From: JAEZFI01 sp044508215
GTDB lineage: Bacteria > Actinomycetota > Acidimicrobiia > Acidimicrobiales > Microtrichaceae
Length of the DNA stretch: 14,335 bases
Assembly: GCA_044508215.1 (NCBI GenBank)
Contig: JBIQID010000081.1
Location: 1-14,335, forward strand
Direction: 5' to 3'
Both the position numbers and the translations under genes were made by a program. The notes beneath the pieces are model-generated. The model was not told the DNA's origin. It did not search any database and saw only the letters and a list, made by a program, of their open reading frames with translations. How positions within the stretch are numbered: position 1 is the stretch's first letter; every line of letters starts with the position of its first letter. This document shows, piece after piece, positions 1 to 8,826 of the stretch.

Positions 1-270
1 CTGCCGCACGAGCTGGAGGGGACCCTCGTGCTCATCGGGGTCATCGGCATCCAGATGGCGGTCGACACCAGCTCCACGGTGGCGAAGGTGCTCCCCTTCT
101 ACGGCCCGAGCCGGCTGATCGAGGCGAGCCTCGTGCCGGACGAGGCGATAGCCGGGGCGCTCGTGCAGACCGCGGTGTACGGGTTCGCCCTCCTGGTGCT
201 CGCCCGGGTGTTCATCGCGAGGCGGGTGGCGGTGCAGCGGCACTCGACCGTGATCGTCGTGTCTCAGTGA
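1..270 (+). CDS. C-terminal fragment of a probable ABC-2 type transporter permease
   Basis: The frame is open from the first base and stops with TGA at 268-270, so the start lies outside the window. The visible 89 residues hold two hydrophobic stretches, around residues 8-22 and 65-83. Between them is a loop containing LPFYGPSRLIEASL, and the protein ends in a short basic/polar tail. A proline-rich loop followed by a last membrane helix and a charged tail is typical of ABC-2 family export permeases, which is the basis of the call; no catalytic motif would be expected here. The next gene begins 17 bases after the stop on the same strand, so the two are probably co-transcribed. The family assignment is an inference from a short fragment; another polytopic membrane protein is possible. 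Confidence 0.55.
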   Translation: MPHELEGTLVLIGVIGIQMAVDTSSTVAKVLPFYGPSRLIEASLVPDEAIAGALVQTAVYGFALLVLARVFIARRVAVQRHSTVIVVSQ

Positions 271-287
271 CCCACCGGAGGAACCAC

Positions 288-1097
288 ATGGAGGCGGGCG
301 ACATGCCGAACGGACTTTCTGAAGGTGGAACCGGTCGCTCGATCGAGCTGTCGGTCGCGGTCCCGGGGACGCCCGAGGAGGTGTGGAGGGCCATCGCCAC
401 GGGGCCCGGGATCACCTCGTGGTTCGTGTCGACGGAGGTCGTCGAGCGGGAGGGCGGCACGGTCCGCCAGTCGTTCGGCGAGCTGGGCTCCGACGAAGGT
501 CGGGTGCTCGTGTGGGAACCGCCTCGCCGTGTCCGGTTCGAGGGCGGTGCCTCCAGCGGGCAGCCACTGGAGTTCGACTGGGTGGTCGAGGAAGAGGGCG
601 ACGCCCACTGCAGGGTCCGACTCGTCGCAACCGGGTTCGGCGAGGGAGCAGAGTGGGACGCCGAGGTCGAGGGCATGAGCCTCGGCTGGCCGCTCTTCCT
701 CGAGAACCTCCGGCTCCACCTCACCCACTTCCCATCGCAGCGGGCGACTCCCTCCATCCCGGTCGTGCCGATGGAGGGTTCGCACCAGCGGGCTTGGGCC
801 GACCTGTGCGCCGCACTCGGGGTGCCCGACGGCGCAGGTCGGGGCGACTCGATCAGCTTCCGAGGTCTCGACGGCCGAAGCTGGGAGGGACGAGTCGAGC
901 GCTGCGTGGCGACCGAGGGGATGCGGAACTGCGCGGTACTGCTGGAGGAGCCGCCGGCCACGGGCTTCCTCGCAGCGGAGGGGACCGGCGACCAGGTCAT
1001 GTTGATGGCACACCTCTGGTTCTACGGCGACGACGCCGAGCAGCTCGCCCGACGCTGGGACGCAGAGGTGCCTCGACGGCTCTCGAGCAACGCCTGA
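288..1097 (+). CDS. SRPBCC/AHSA1-like domain protein, 269 aa
   Basis: The start chosen is ATG at 288, because GGAGG at 277-281 sits six bases upstream. A GTG at 267 gives a longer frame but overlaps the preceding stop and has no such site. The N-terminal half (about residues 12-145) reads as an SRPBCC/AHSA1 fold: a beta strand of the IELSVAVPGTPEEVWRAI type, then GPGITSWFV, then alternating strands with VRFEGG and LEFDWVVEEE, and a closing helix (WPLFLENLRLHL). The C-terminal half (about 155-269) has a similar strand-rich character and may be a second, degenerate copy, as in two-domain members. Such proteins bind hydrophobic ligands or act as Hsp90 co-chaperone-like modules; the ligand cannot be told. 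There is no signal peptide or membrane segment, so it should be cytosolic. It directly follows the probable ABC permease, suggesting one transcription unit. Confidence 0.8.
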   Translation: MEAGDMPNGLSEGGTGRSIELSVAVPGTPEEVWRAIATGPGITSWFVSTEVVEREGGTVRQSFGELGSDEGRVLVWEPPRRVRFEGGASSGQPLEFDWVVEEEGDAHCRVRLVATGFGEGAEWDAEVEGMSLGWPLFLENLRLHLTHFPSQRATPSIPVVPMEGSHQRAWADLCAALGVPDGAGRGDSISFRGLDGRSWEGRVERCVATEGMRNCAVLLEEPPATGFLAAEGTGDQVMLMAHLWFYGDDAEQLARRWDAEVPRRLSSNA

Positions 1098-1115
1098 GGC
1101 GGTCTAGACGGGGCC

Positions 1116-1130
1116 GACCTCCACGAGGTC
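1116..1130. terminator. Short hairpin between convergent genes
   Basis: GACCTC at 1116-1121 and GAGGTC at 1125-1130 form a perfect 6-bp stem with a 3-base CAC loop. It sits in the 47-base gap between the convergent SRPBCC gene and the cytochrome b561 gene. No T tract follows on either strand, so it is not a classical intrinsic terminator. The position makes a bidirectional termination aid plausible, but chance is possible. Confidence 0.3.
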
Positions 1131-1144
1131 ACGAGCCGGAGTCG

Positions 1145-1705
1145 TCAGACCATCCGGCGCAGCAGGTGGTCGCGATCGAGCAGCTGGTGCTTGAGCACGA
1201 GGCCGAGGTGCGCGGCGATGGCGACGAAGCAGGTGATGTGCGCGGACACGTGCAGGCCGACCAAGTCGTCGTCGCCCGAGAACACCAGCACCAGACCTGT
1301 GAGCGGGATGGCGAACATCACCAGGTAGAGGAGGCGCTCGGTCCAGTGCGCCAGCTTCCGCTCGCCCGGCGTCAGCGTGTCCGCCCACGGCGGAAGCGGC
1401 GTGGTCATCCGCCAGGTCAACCGGGCGAGCGCCAGCACCAGGATCGTCACGCCCAGCACGACGTGGACGGTGAGCAGCGCGTCGTCACCGAAGAGGTCCC
1501 ATTCGCCACCCCTCCCCCGTCCTCGGCCTCGACCCGACTCCCCACCTCGCCCGCGACCCCGGCCACGCCCTCGCCCACCGCCCGGGTCCATGGCGTACCC
1601 GATCGCGAACTGCGCGGTGATGAGCGACGCGATCAGCCAGTGGAACGCCTTCGTGACGACGCCGTAGCCGCCGTCGTGGTTCCGCCAGCGCCGCCCGCCC
1701 GCCAC
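1145..1705 (-). CDS. Cytochrome b561-like diheme membrane protein with a Gly-Arg repeat insert
   Basis: This 186-residue protein has four hydrophobic helices (about residues 20-38, 78-96, 122-142, 151-172) and well-placed histidines: H22 in the KAFHWLIASL helix, H81 in the VHVVLGV helix, and H152/H156 and H166 in the last helix region. This pattern matches prokaryotic cytochrome b561 (CybB-type), a membrane b-type cytochrome that passes electrons between quinol and other acceptors. GTG at 1705 is chosen as start; GAGGG lies about four bases upstream, and the ktrA stop is seven bases away, so it is very likely co-transcribed with ktrB-ktrA. The odd feature is residues 42-68, a nearly pure Gly-Arg run with a few Glu/Ser, inserted between helices 1 and 2. 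The heme ligand spacing H22 to H81 is longer than usual by about that length. The redox partner is unknown. Confidence 0.85.
   Translation of the reverse strand: MAGGRRWRNHDGGYGVVTKAFHWLIASLITAQFAIGYAMDPGGGRGRGRGRGRGGESGRGRGRGRGGEWDLFGDDALLTVHVVLGVTILVLALARLTWRMTTPLPPWADTLTPGERKLAHWTERLLYLVMFAIPLTGLVLVFSGDDDLVGLHVSAHITCFVAIAAHLGLVLKHQLLDRDHLLRRMV
1502..1582 (-). repeat. Low-complexity Gly-Arg coding repeat inside the b561 gene
   Basis: On the minus strand, this segment is a run of GGN-CGN codons coding for two GRGRGRGRG blocks separated by GESG. The plus strand is correspondingly rich in C and carries Pro-Arg codons. It looks like an in-frame microsatellite-type expansion. Slippage or copy-number variation between strains would be expected, and the insert keeps the reading frame. 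It falls in the loop between transmembrane helices 1 and 2. Confidence 0.85.
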
Positions 1706-1712
1706 GACACCC

Positions 1713-2157
1713 TCAGCGCAGGCGGGCGAACGCCTCGGCGGATGCCGTCTCCCCGGCCACCACGAGGATGTCGCCGGCAGAGAGGACCGTCGCCGCCGTG
1801 GCGTAGGTGAACGAGCGGCCCTGCGGCTTCACGCACACGATCGTGACGTCGTAGCGGGCGCGGACGTCGGCGTCCGCAAGGGTCTTCCCGACCAGCTCGC
1901 TCGGCACGAGCGTCTCGACCAGNNNNNNNNNNNNNNNNNNNNNNNNNNNNNNNNNNNNNNNNNNNNNNNNNNNNNNNNNNNNNNNNNNNNNNNNNNNNNN
2001 NNNNNNNNNNNNNNNNNNNNNNCCGGCTGTAGTAGCTGACCCGCTCGGGATCCTCGTCGACCCCGAGCACGTCGAAGCCCAAGCGGACCAGCTCGGCGCC
2101 GACGGCACCGCCGAACCGGCCGAGGCCGAGGACCACGACCTGTTCGTCGGTCGACAC
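1713..2157 (-). CDS. ktrA: KtrA/TrkA-type RCK gating subunit of potassium uptake, interrupted by an assembly gap
   Basis: The visible ends are both clearly RCK. The N-terminal 45 residues carry the Rossmann motif VVVLGLGRFGGAVGAEL followed by the acidic strand end DVLGVDEDPERV, the NAD/ATP-binding half of an RCK_N domain. The C-terminal 69 residues (ETLVPSELVGKTLADADVR through GDILVVAGE) are an RCK_C domain. Between them lie 100 N (1923-2022), so the middle is unknown and the two halves are out of frame as written. This reflects the placeholder gap length, not a frameshift in the gene. RCK subunits form a cytosolic ring under KtrB and gate it in response to nucleotides. GTG at 2157 is chosen because it leaves the usual few residues before the glycine motif; no strong ribosome site is visible, and a TTG near 2226 following GGAAGAGAGG is an alternative that would overlap the end of ktrB. 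Confidence 0.85.
1923..2022. other. Assembly gap of exactly 100 N
   Basis: The run is exactly 100 N, the usual placeholder for a scaffold gap of unknown size. It lies within the ktrA gene. The codon boundaries on both sides fall exactly at the gap edges, so the true length should be a multiple of three. KtrA proteins are about 220 residues and only 114 are visible here, so roughly 320 bases are probably missing. Confidence 0.95.
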
Positions 2158-2218
2158 GACGGCTCGGCGCTGTTCGGCACGTCCTCTCGCCCGCCGAGAT
2201 GTTGGAGGGATGGGTTCG

Positions 2219-3574
2219 TCAGCCAACGATGGGCCTCTCTTCCGGGTGGCGGTACAGGCGCGCACGCTCGCGGACCACGAGCGCTGCGAACAACGTGGGC
2301 GGGCCGACCCGCCCGACGTACATCAGGACGATCACGACCAGCTTCGAGCTGACCGGCAGGTCGGGTGTGATGCCGGTCGAGAGGCCCACGGTGCCGAGCG
2401 CCGAGACCGTCTCGAACAGCAGGTCGGCCCGCGGGAGGCCTGAGGTGGCGAGGAGCAGCATCGTGGACACCACGACACCGCCCACCGCCATGAGCGCCAC
2501 GGTGAGCGCCTGGCGCTGCGCAGCGAGCGGGACACGCCGCTCGAAGACCACGACGTCGGGCTCACCGCGCACCTCGGCCCACATGACCCAACCGAGGAGC
2601 GCGAAGGTGCTCACCTTGATGCCGCCCGCGGTGGAGGCGCTGCCACCGCCGATGAACATCAGGACCTCGGTGAGCAGCTGCGTGGGTGCCTCGACCTCGC
2701 CGATGTCCATGGAGCTGAGGCCGGCGGTGCGGAACGACACGCTCTGGAAGAAGCCGTTGGTGATCGAGTCGACGGCGGGCAGTCCACCGATCGTGCCCGG
2801 GTTCGACCACTCGAACCACATGAACGCCACCCAACCCACGACGATGAGGCCGGCGGTGGTGGTCACGGTGAGCTTGGTGTGGAGGTCCCACGCCCGGAAG
2901 CCGAGGCGGTGGCGTGCGAGCTGCACCCACACGGGAAACCCGAGGCCGCCGGCGGCGATCGTCGCGGCGGTGACCAGCAGCAGGACGTTGTCGCGCTGGA
3001 AGCCGGCGAAGCTGTCGGACCAGAGCGCGAAGCCGGCGTTGTTGAACGCCGACACGGCGTGGAAGACCGCGAGGTAGGCCGCGCGCCCGATCGCCTCGTC
3101 GTGGTTCAACCAGAAGCGGAGGAACATGACCACCGCAGCGATCGCCTCGACCGCGAACGTCAGGCGGACCACGCCGCGGAGGAGGCTCCGCAGATCCCCC
3201 GGCGCCACCGATCCGGCCGCCGAGGCGGCGACCAGCTGCTGGCGCATGCCGAGGCGGCGGCTCAGCGTGAGGATGATCACCGAGGACAGCGTCATGATCC
3301 CCAGGCCCCCGACCTGCATGAGGCCGAGGATCACGCCCTGTCCGAACCCGGTCCAGTGCGAGGCGGTGTCCACGACGGTCAGGCCGGTGACGCACGCGGC
3401 CGACGTCGCGGTGAACAACGCGGTCATGAAGGGCGTGGCCCCCGCTCCCTCCGACGAGACCGGGAGCACCAGCAGCGCGGTGCCGACGACGATGACCGCG
3501 GCGAACGCCAGCGCGATGTACTGCGAGGGGTGGCGCAGCAGCCGTCGAGCGCCTCGTCGCCCAGCGGCCTTCAC
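2219..3574 (-). CDS. ktrB: KtrB/TrkH-family potassium channel subunit
   Basis: This 451-residue polytopic protein has the four pseudo-repeated pore loops of the Trk/Ktr/HKT superfamily. Each has the conserved filter glycine: ACVTGLT (about 60-66), AFNNAGFAL (176-184), SFRTAGLS (280-287) and LGTVGLSTG (393-401). The MFIGGGSASTAGGIK segment (307-320) matches the conserved region before the gating loop in the third repeat. Length and the compact N terminus (HPSQYIALAFAAVIVVG) fit KtrB better than the longer TrkH, though the two are hard to separate from sequence alone. It imports K+ across the inner membrane, coupled to or activated by Na+ in many KtrB systems. GTG at 3574 follows GAGGTGA with about four bases of spacing. 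The gating-subunit gene begins about 60 bases downstream on the same strand, and the b561 gene follows it. Confidence 0.92.
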   Translation of the reverse strand: MKAAGRRGARRLLRHPSQYIALAFAAVIVVGTALLVLPVSSEGAGATPFMTALFTATSAACVTGLTVVDTASHWTGFGQGVILGLMQVGGLGIMTLSSVIILTLSRRLGMRQQLVAASAAGSVAPGDLRSLLRGVVRLTFAVEAIAAVVMFLRFWLNHDEAIGRAAYLAVFHAVSAFNNAGFALWSDSFAGFQRDNVLLLVTAATIAAGGLGFPVWVQLARHRLGFRAWDLHTKLTVTTTAGLIVVGWVAFMWFEWSNPGTIGGLPAVDSITNGFFQSVSFRTAGLSSMDIGEVEAPTQLLTEVLMFIGGGSASTAGGIKVSTFALLGWVMWAEVRGEPDVVVFERRVPLAAQRQALTVALMAVGGVVVSTMLLLATSGLPRADLLFETVSALGTVGLSTGITPDLPVSSKLVVIVLMYVGRVGPPTLFAALVVRERARLYRHPEERPIVG

Positions 3575-3703
3575 CGGTCACCTCGCGACCGCCCGCGGGT
3601 CCGTGCGAGGTCGTGGACCGAGATGTCGAGGCACAGCGACACGGGAGCGTTCCGACCGACGATTCCGACTCCAGCCGAGGCGAGTTCCCGGCGTGCCGGA
3701 GCG

Positions 3704-3731
3704 ACGGTACCACCGGCTCGCGCGGCTGCAA
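3704..3731 (-). promoter_or_regulatory. Possible promoter for the ktrB-ktrA-b561 operon
   Basis: Read on the minus strand, TTGCAG (3726-3731) and TACCGT (3704-3709) are separated by 16 bases. Both hexamers fit a housekeeping sigma pattern, and transcription would run toward ktrB, leaving a 5' leader of about 125 bases. It lies in the 284-base divergent gap between ktrB (starts 3574) and the GH15 gene (starts 3859). I see no other gene or strong structure in that gap. The match is modest, so chance is possible. Confidence 0.3.
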
Positions 3732-3858
3732 GCGACCGACGGGTTCGCTGCGTCCGCCCGCCCCGGATCGGGCGGTGACTGCCCGGCTGGCCCACCGGGT
3801 ATGGCCCAGCGATGCCCAGTTCCACCGCGCACGCCGGGTTCCGCGCGTCGGAGCGCTG

Positions 3859-5763
3859 ATGGCCGACGGCTACCTGCCCATCGAGGACCACGGGGCGATC
3901 GGGAACCTGCGGACCATCGCGCTCGTCGGGCGAGACGGCGCCGTCGACTGGTGCCCGTTGCCCGAGCTGGGCGACCCGAGCGTGTTCGCCTCGATCCTCG
4001 ACCGACGCCGTGGTGGGCGCTTCGTGGTCCGGGCCGGGACCGACCTCGGCGCGCAGCAGTACGTGGAGCACACGAACGTCCTCGAGACGACGTTCGACGT
4101 GCCCGGCGCGCGCTTGGTGGTGACGGACTGCATGCCCGTGTCGGGCGACCTCGACGGCATCGGCGGCTCCACCGCGGCGCCCGAGGTGCACCGCCTCGTG
4201 CGGGCAGAGGGGGGCGACGTCGAGGTGGACGTCGAGTGGAGCCCGCGGTTCCAGTACGGCGTGGGCCGTCCTCAGATGATGCCAATCGACGGCGGGTTCC
4301 TCGCCTGGGCCGGCGACGACTCGCTCACCCTCTCCGGCGTCGCGGTGGACGAAGCCGAGCTCGTCGAGGACGACGGTGCGACGACGCTGTTCGCGCGGTT
4401 CCACCTCGGTGCGGGTGAGGTGCGGGCCCTCACCACCGCCTGGGGCCCGATGCTGCCCGCCCACAGCGGCGCGGAGCGGTCGGCCGAGGTGGTGGGCGAG
4501 GCGGTCGCCAGCTGGCGCGACTGGGTCCGCAAGGCGGAGGCGAGCGGAACCCGTGCCTGGGCCGCCCCCCACGAGGAGCTGGTGATCCGATCCGAGCTGG
4601 TCGTGAAGCTGCTCAGCCACGGTGAGACGGGCGCCATCGCCGCTGCAGCCACCACCTCCCTCCCGGAGGAGATCGGCGGAGTCCGCAACTGGGACTACCG
4701 GTACAGCTGGATCCGAGACGCGGCGCTGTCGGCACAGGCGCTCCACGCGCTGGGACACGATGCCGACGCCCGGGCGTTCGTCGAGTGGGCGGAGCGGGTG
4801 GCCGAAGGCCAGCGGGGCGGCGACCGGGACCTCGCGGTCGTGTACGGGATGCGCGGCGAGACCGAGCTGGGCGAGCTGGACCTGCCGAACCTCGAGGGCT
4901 ACCGGCGCTCCGCTCCGGTGCGCGTGGGCAACGGTGCGGTCGCCCAGCTCCAGCTCGACATCTTCGGTGAGCTGATCAGCGCCGTGTACGAGCTGGTGCG
5001 GGTGGGCGACGCGGTGGGCGACGACATCCTGCAGCTCCTTCCCCAGATCGCCGACGACGCATGTCGGCAGTGGCGCGACCGGGACCACGGGTTGTGGGAG
5101 CTGCGCAACGGGCCGTTCCACTTCGTCTACTCGAAGGTCATGGTGTGGATGGGCCTCGATCGGGCCCTCTCACTCGCCGAGGACGGGGTGATCGAGGGGG
5201 ACGTCGAGCGCTGGCGGACGACGTGCGCGCTGATCCGCGAGGAGGTGCTGGGCCGCGGCTTCGACCCGGGCCTCGGAGCGTTCCGCCAGTCGTACGAGCG
5301 CGGCGTGCTCGACGCGTCGAACCTCCTGTTCCCGCTGCTCGAGTTCCTGCCCTTCGACGACCCCCGAGTGCAGTCGAACCTCGACGCGACGATCGCCGGC
5401 CTCGTCGAGGGTGGGCTGGTCCACCGCTACCTCGCCGACGACGGCATCGCAGGCGGCGAGGGCGCGTTCGGGTTGTGCAGCTTCTGGCTGGTCGCGGCAC
5501 TCGCCATGTGCGGGCGGGTGGGCGAAGCTCGTGAGCTGTTCGAGCGCATGGCCGGCCACGCCAACCACCTGGGGCTCTACAGCGAGGAGATCGATCCGTC
5601 CTCCGGCGCGTTCCTCGGCAACTTCCCGCAGGCGTTCACCCACATCGGCCTCATCAACAGCGCGCTCTACCTCGCCTACGTCGAGGGGCGCGACTCGCCC
5701 GTGCCGGATCCGATCGGCTCCGACGAGCACCGCTCGAAGGGCAGCCGCCGGGCACCGCGGTGA
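3859..5763 (+). CDS. Glycoside hydrolase family 15 protein (glucoamylase/trehalase-like), 634 aa
   Basis: The frame is open from 3613, but ATG at 3859 is chosen: the family N terminus begins right after it (YLPIEDHGAIGNLRTIALVGRDGAVDWCPLP), and GGAG at 3850-3853 is five bases upstream. The N-terminal about 250 residues form the beta-sandwich domain. The (alpha/alpha)6 barrel follows, starting around the NWDYRYSWIRDA motif (277-288). The expected general acid is E414 in the GLWELRNGPFHFVYSKVMVW motif region, and the general base lies in the YSEEIDPSSGAFLGNFPQ region (E576/E577). Length and motifs match the bacterial GH15 group that includes glucoamylases and actinobacterial trehalases, so the substrate is an alpha-glucoside such as trehalose, maltooligosaccharide or a glycogen fragment. 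There is no signal peptide, which points to a cytosolic enzyme. It is a single gene, converging on the ZIP gene with 19 bases between the stops. Confidence 0.92.
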   Translation: MADGYLPIEDHGAIGNLRTIALVGRDGAVDWCPLPELGDPSVFASILDRRRGGRFVVRAGTDLGAQQYVEHTNVLETTFDVPGARLVVTDCMPVSGDLDGIGGSTAAPEVHRLVRAEGGDVEVDVEWSPRFQYGVGRPQMMPIDGGFLAWAGDDSLTLSGVAVDEAELVEDDGATTLFARFHLGAGEVRALTTAWGPMLPAHSGAERSAEVVGEAVASWRDWVRKAEASGTRAWAAPHEELVIRSELVVKLLSHGETGAIAAAATTSLPEEIGGVRNWDYRYSWIRDAALSAQALHALGHDADARAFVEWAERVAEGQRGGDRDLAVVYGMRGETELGELDLPNLEGYRRSAPVRVGNGAVAQLQLDIFGELISAVYELVRVGDAVGDDILQLLPQIADDACRQWRDRDHGLWELRNGPFHFVYSKVMVWMGLDRALSLAEDGVIEGDVERWRTTCALIREEVLGRGFDPGLGAFRQSYERGVLDASNLLFPLLEFLPFDDPRVQSNLDATIAGLVEGGLVHRYLADDGIAGGEGAFGLCSFWLVAALAMCGRVGEARELFERMAGHANHLGLYSEEIDPSSGAFLGNFPQAFTHIGLINSALYLAYVEGRDSPVPDPIGSDEHRSKGSRRAPR

Positions 5764-5782
5764 AGCGAGCGCGGCCAGCAGG

Positions 5783-6535
5783 TCAGGTGAGGACCGAGTC
5801 GAGCAAGATCATGCCGGCGAACCCCAGCACGAGGCCCGCGGTCGCTGTGTTCTCGTAGCCGTGGCGGTGCGTCTCGGGGACGATCTCGTGGCTGACGACG
5901 AACACCATGGCCCCGGCCGCTGCGGCGAGCAGGGTGGGCAGGCCCGCGCCCGCCACGCCTGCCAGCGCCAGCCCGGCCAACCCGGCGAGGATCTCGACCA
6001 GGCCGGTCAGGCTGCTGAGCCAGAACGCACGGTGGACCGTCACGCCGAGGGCAGCCGCAGCAGCTGCGACGGCAAGACCCTCCGGCAGGTTCTGCACCAT
6101 GATCCCGCCCGCCAGCGCGAGGCCGCTGCCCGAAGGGTCGTAGCCCACACCCACCCCCACCGCGAGGCCCTCCGGGATGTTGTGCAGCGCGACCGCAGCG
6201 ACCAGCAGGGTGGCGCGACGGACGCCCTCGGGGTCCACCAACCCCGGGCCGGTGGGCGACGCCGGCTCCGCTGCCATCACCCGCTGGAGCGCCCAGGTCG
6301 CGAGTGCGCCGAGCACGAACGCGAGCGCCAGCCAGGCCGCTCCCCAGCCTCGCTGCCCGTCGAAGGCGGGCACGAGCAGCGAGAACGCGCTGGCGGCGAG
6401 CATCACCCCGGCGGCCGCGCCGAGCGTGGCGTCCATGCCGCGTCGACCGGGTCGGGGGATCAGGTAGATGCCGGCTGCACCGATGACGGTGGCTCCTCCG
6501 GCCACGATGGTCGGGGCGAGCCCGGCGACGTCCAC
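5783..6535 (-). CDS. ZIP-family divalent metal transporter (ZupT/Gufa-like)
   Basis: This 250-residue protein has about eight hydrophobic helices and the two signature metal-binding motifs of ZIP transporters: HNIPEGLAVG (118-127) in helix 4 and QNLPEGLAVA (148-157) in helix 5. A third metal-ligand-like motif, HEIVPETHRHG (216-226), follows. These motifs, the length and the short internal loop (about residues 88-107) fit bacterial ZupT/GufA-type importers of zinc, iron, manganese or related ions; specificity cannot be assigned. The start used is GTG at 6535, preceded by GGTGAG about nine bases away; the frame stays open to a TTG at 6574, which would add 13 unconserved basic residues. It is transcribed alone, divergently from the small SRPBCC gene with 92 bases between, in which I see no clear promoter or metal-regulator box. 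Confidence 0.92.
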   Translation of the reverse strand: MDVAGLAPTIVAGGATVIGAAGIYLIPRPGRRGMDATLGAAAGVMLAASAFSLLVPAFDGQRGWGAAWLALAFVLGALATWALQRVMAAEPASPTGPGLVDPEGVRRATLLVAAVALHNIPEGLAVGVGVGYDPSGSGLALAGGIMVQNLPEGLAVAAAAAALGVTVHRAFWLSSLTGLVEILAGLAGLALAGVAGAGLPTLLAAAAGAMVFVVSHEIVPETHRHGYENTATAGLVLGFAGMILLDSVLT

Positions 6536-6627
6536 CGCCCCAGTCTCACCGCGCGAGCACCGGCGGACGCGCAAGGGCGGCGCCCGGGCGTGAGTGCGAG
6601 ACGGCGAACCCGGGTACCTGGCGACCC

Positions 6628-7068
6628 ATGCCCACCTTCTCGCGCTCCGTCGAGGTCGACCGTCCGCTCGCCGACGTCTGGGAGATCTGGACCGACGTCC
6701 GCATCCTTCCGCAGCTGTCGTCCAGCACGACCGAGGTGCTCGATGCCCCTGAGCGGCTCACAGCGGTCGGCCAGACCTTCCGGCAGGTCGTGCGCGCCGT
6801 CGGTCGTTGCTTCGACGTCGGCTGGACCGTCACCAGCATCACCGACGAGGACCACCTCACCATCGAGGGCAGCATCGGGCTGGGGGTGAGCCAGCGCCTC
6901 ACCGAACGGGTGACCGCGCTGTCACCCGACCGAACCCGGCTGACCATCGACGTGGAGTACAAGCTGCCGTTCGGTCCGCTCGGGCGACTCGCCTCGAAGC
7001 TGGGCGTCGAGCAGCTGGCCCGCCGCGAGACCACGGAGATCCTCGAACGGCTCAAGGAGGTCGTCGAG

Positions 7069-7089
<21 letters not shown>
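6628..7089 (+). CDS. Small SRPBCC (polyketide cyclase/CoxG-like) protein, 153 aa
   Basis: One START-like/SRPBCC domain fills the protein. It opens with the strand FSRSVEVDRPLADVWEIWTD and a helix leading to LPQLSS, then the strand series EVLDAP, VGQTF, WTVTSI, HLTIEGS and TRLTIDVEY. A long C-terminal helix (RRETTEILERLKEVVEST) lines the expected pocket. Such proteins bind small hydrophobic ligands or act as cyclases, dehydratases or quinone chaperones; no active site can be named. Translation starts at ATG 6628 without a clear Shine-Dalgarno site. Its last 21 bases overlap the end of the ABC-F gene on the opposite strand. The divergent ZIP gene is not an obvious functional partner. Confidence 0.85.
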
Positions 7090-8697
<1,608 letters not shown>

Positions 8698-8826
8698 CAG
8701 ACTTCCTTCCGAGGCGTGGCCGCGCAGCAGAGGGGCAGCGGCCACAGGTGATCCAGGACGACCGGACCGCGCTCGGGGCGGGGTCCGCGCAGCAGCCCGG
8801 GCCGGGGGCCCGGTGCGTCCGTGGGA
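8698..8826 (-). promoter_or_regulatory. Structured mRNA leader (putative attenuator) of the ABC-F gene
   Basis: Between the leader ORF stop and the ABC-F start, on the transcribed strand, three stems can be drawn. First is a perfect 7-bp stem with a 3-base loop (arms 8797-8803 and 8807-8813). Second is a 6-bp plus 3-bp stem with one mismatch (8763-8787). Third is a perfect 8-bp stem with a 14-base loop (8716-8723 with 8738-8745), ending five bases from the Shine-Dalgarno site at 8702-8710. The 10-mer CTGCTGCGCG occurs twice (8786-8795 and 8721-8730), next to two different stems, which could allow switching between alternative pairings. CTTCCT in the leader codons (8831-8836) is complementary to AGGAAG in the ribosome site (8702-8707). 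There is no T tract, so control of translation, or factor-dependent termination, is more likely than intrinsic termination. Confidence 0.6.

Noticed and set aside
212..1013. Long minus-strand open frames opposite the SRPBCC gene
   Set aside because: They are compositional shadows of a high-GC coding strand, with Pro/Arg/Ser-rich translations and no domain pattern.
1377..1667. Plus-strand proline/arginine-rich ORF across the b561 gene
   Set aside because: It is the antisense reading of the Gly-Arg repeat; the b561 helices and heme histidines on the minus strand are convincing.
3613..3858. 82-residue N-terminal extension of the GH15 protein
   Set aside because: It is not family-like, has no signal peptide, and a good ribosome site precedes the ATG at 3859.
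3126..4418. Long plus-strand frame covering the ktrB/GH15 divergent region
   Set aside because: It crosses the antisense of ktrB and an off-frame part of GH15; the translation is Arg/Pro-rich and has no recognisable domain.
6615..6620. TACCTG before the small SRPBCC start as a leaderless -10 box
   Set aside because: The last position is G instead of the important T, and no -35 is visible.
8698..8745. Longer ABC-F N terminus starting at 8745
   Set aside because: The start codon would lie in a leader stem, the extra residues are not conserved-looking, and the Shine-Dalgarno site lies downstream of it, directly before TTG 8697.
8797..8813. Intrinsic terminator at the 7-bp GC hairpin in the ABC-F leader
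   Set aside because: The stem is strong but no T tract follows on the transcribed strand, so it was described as part of the attenuator instead.
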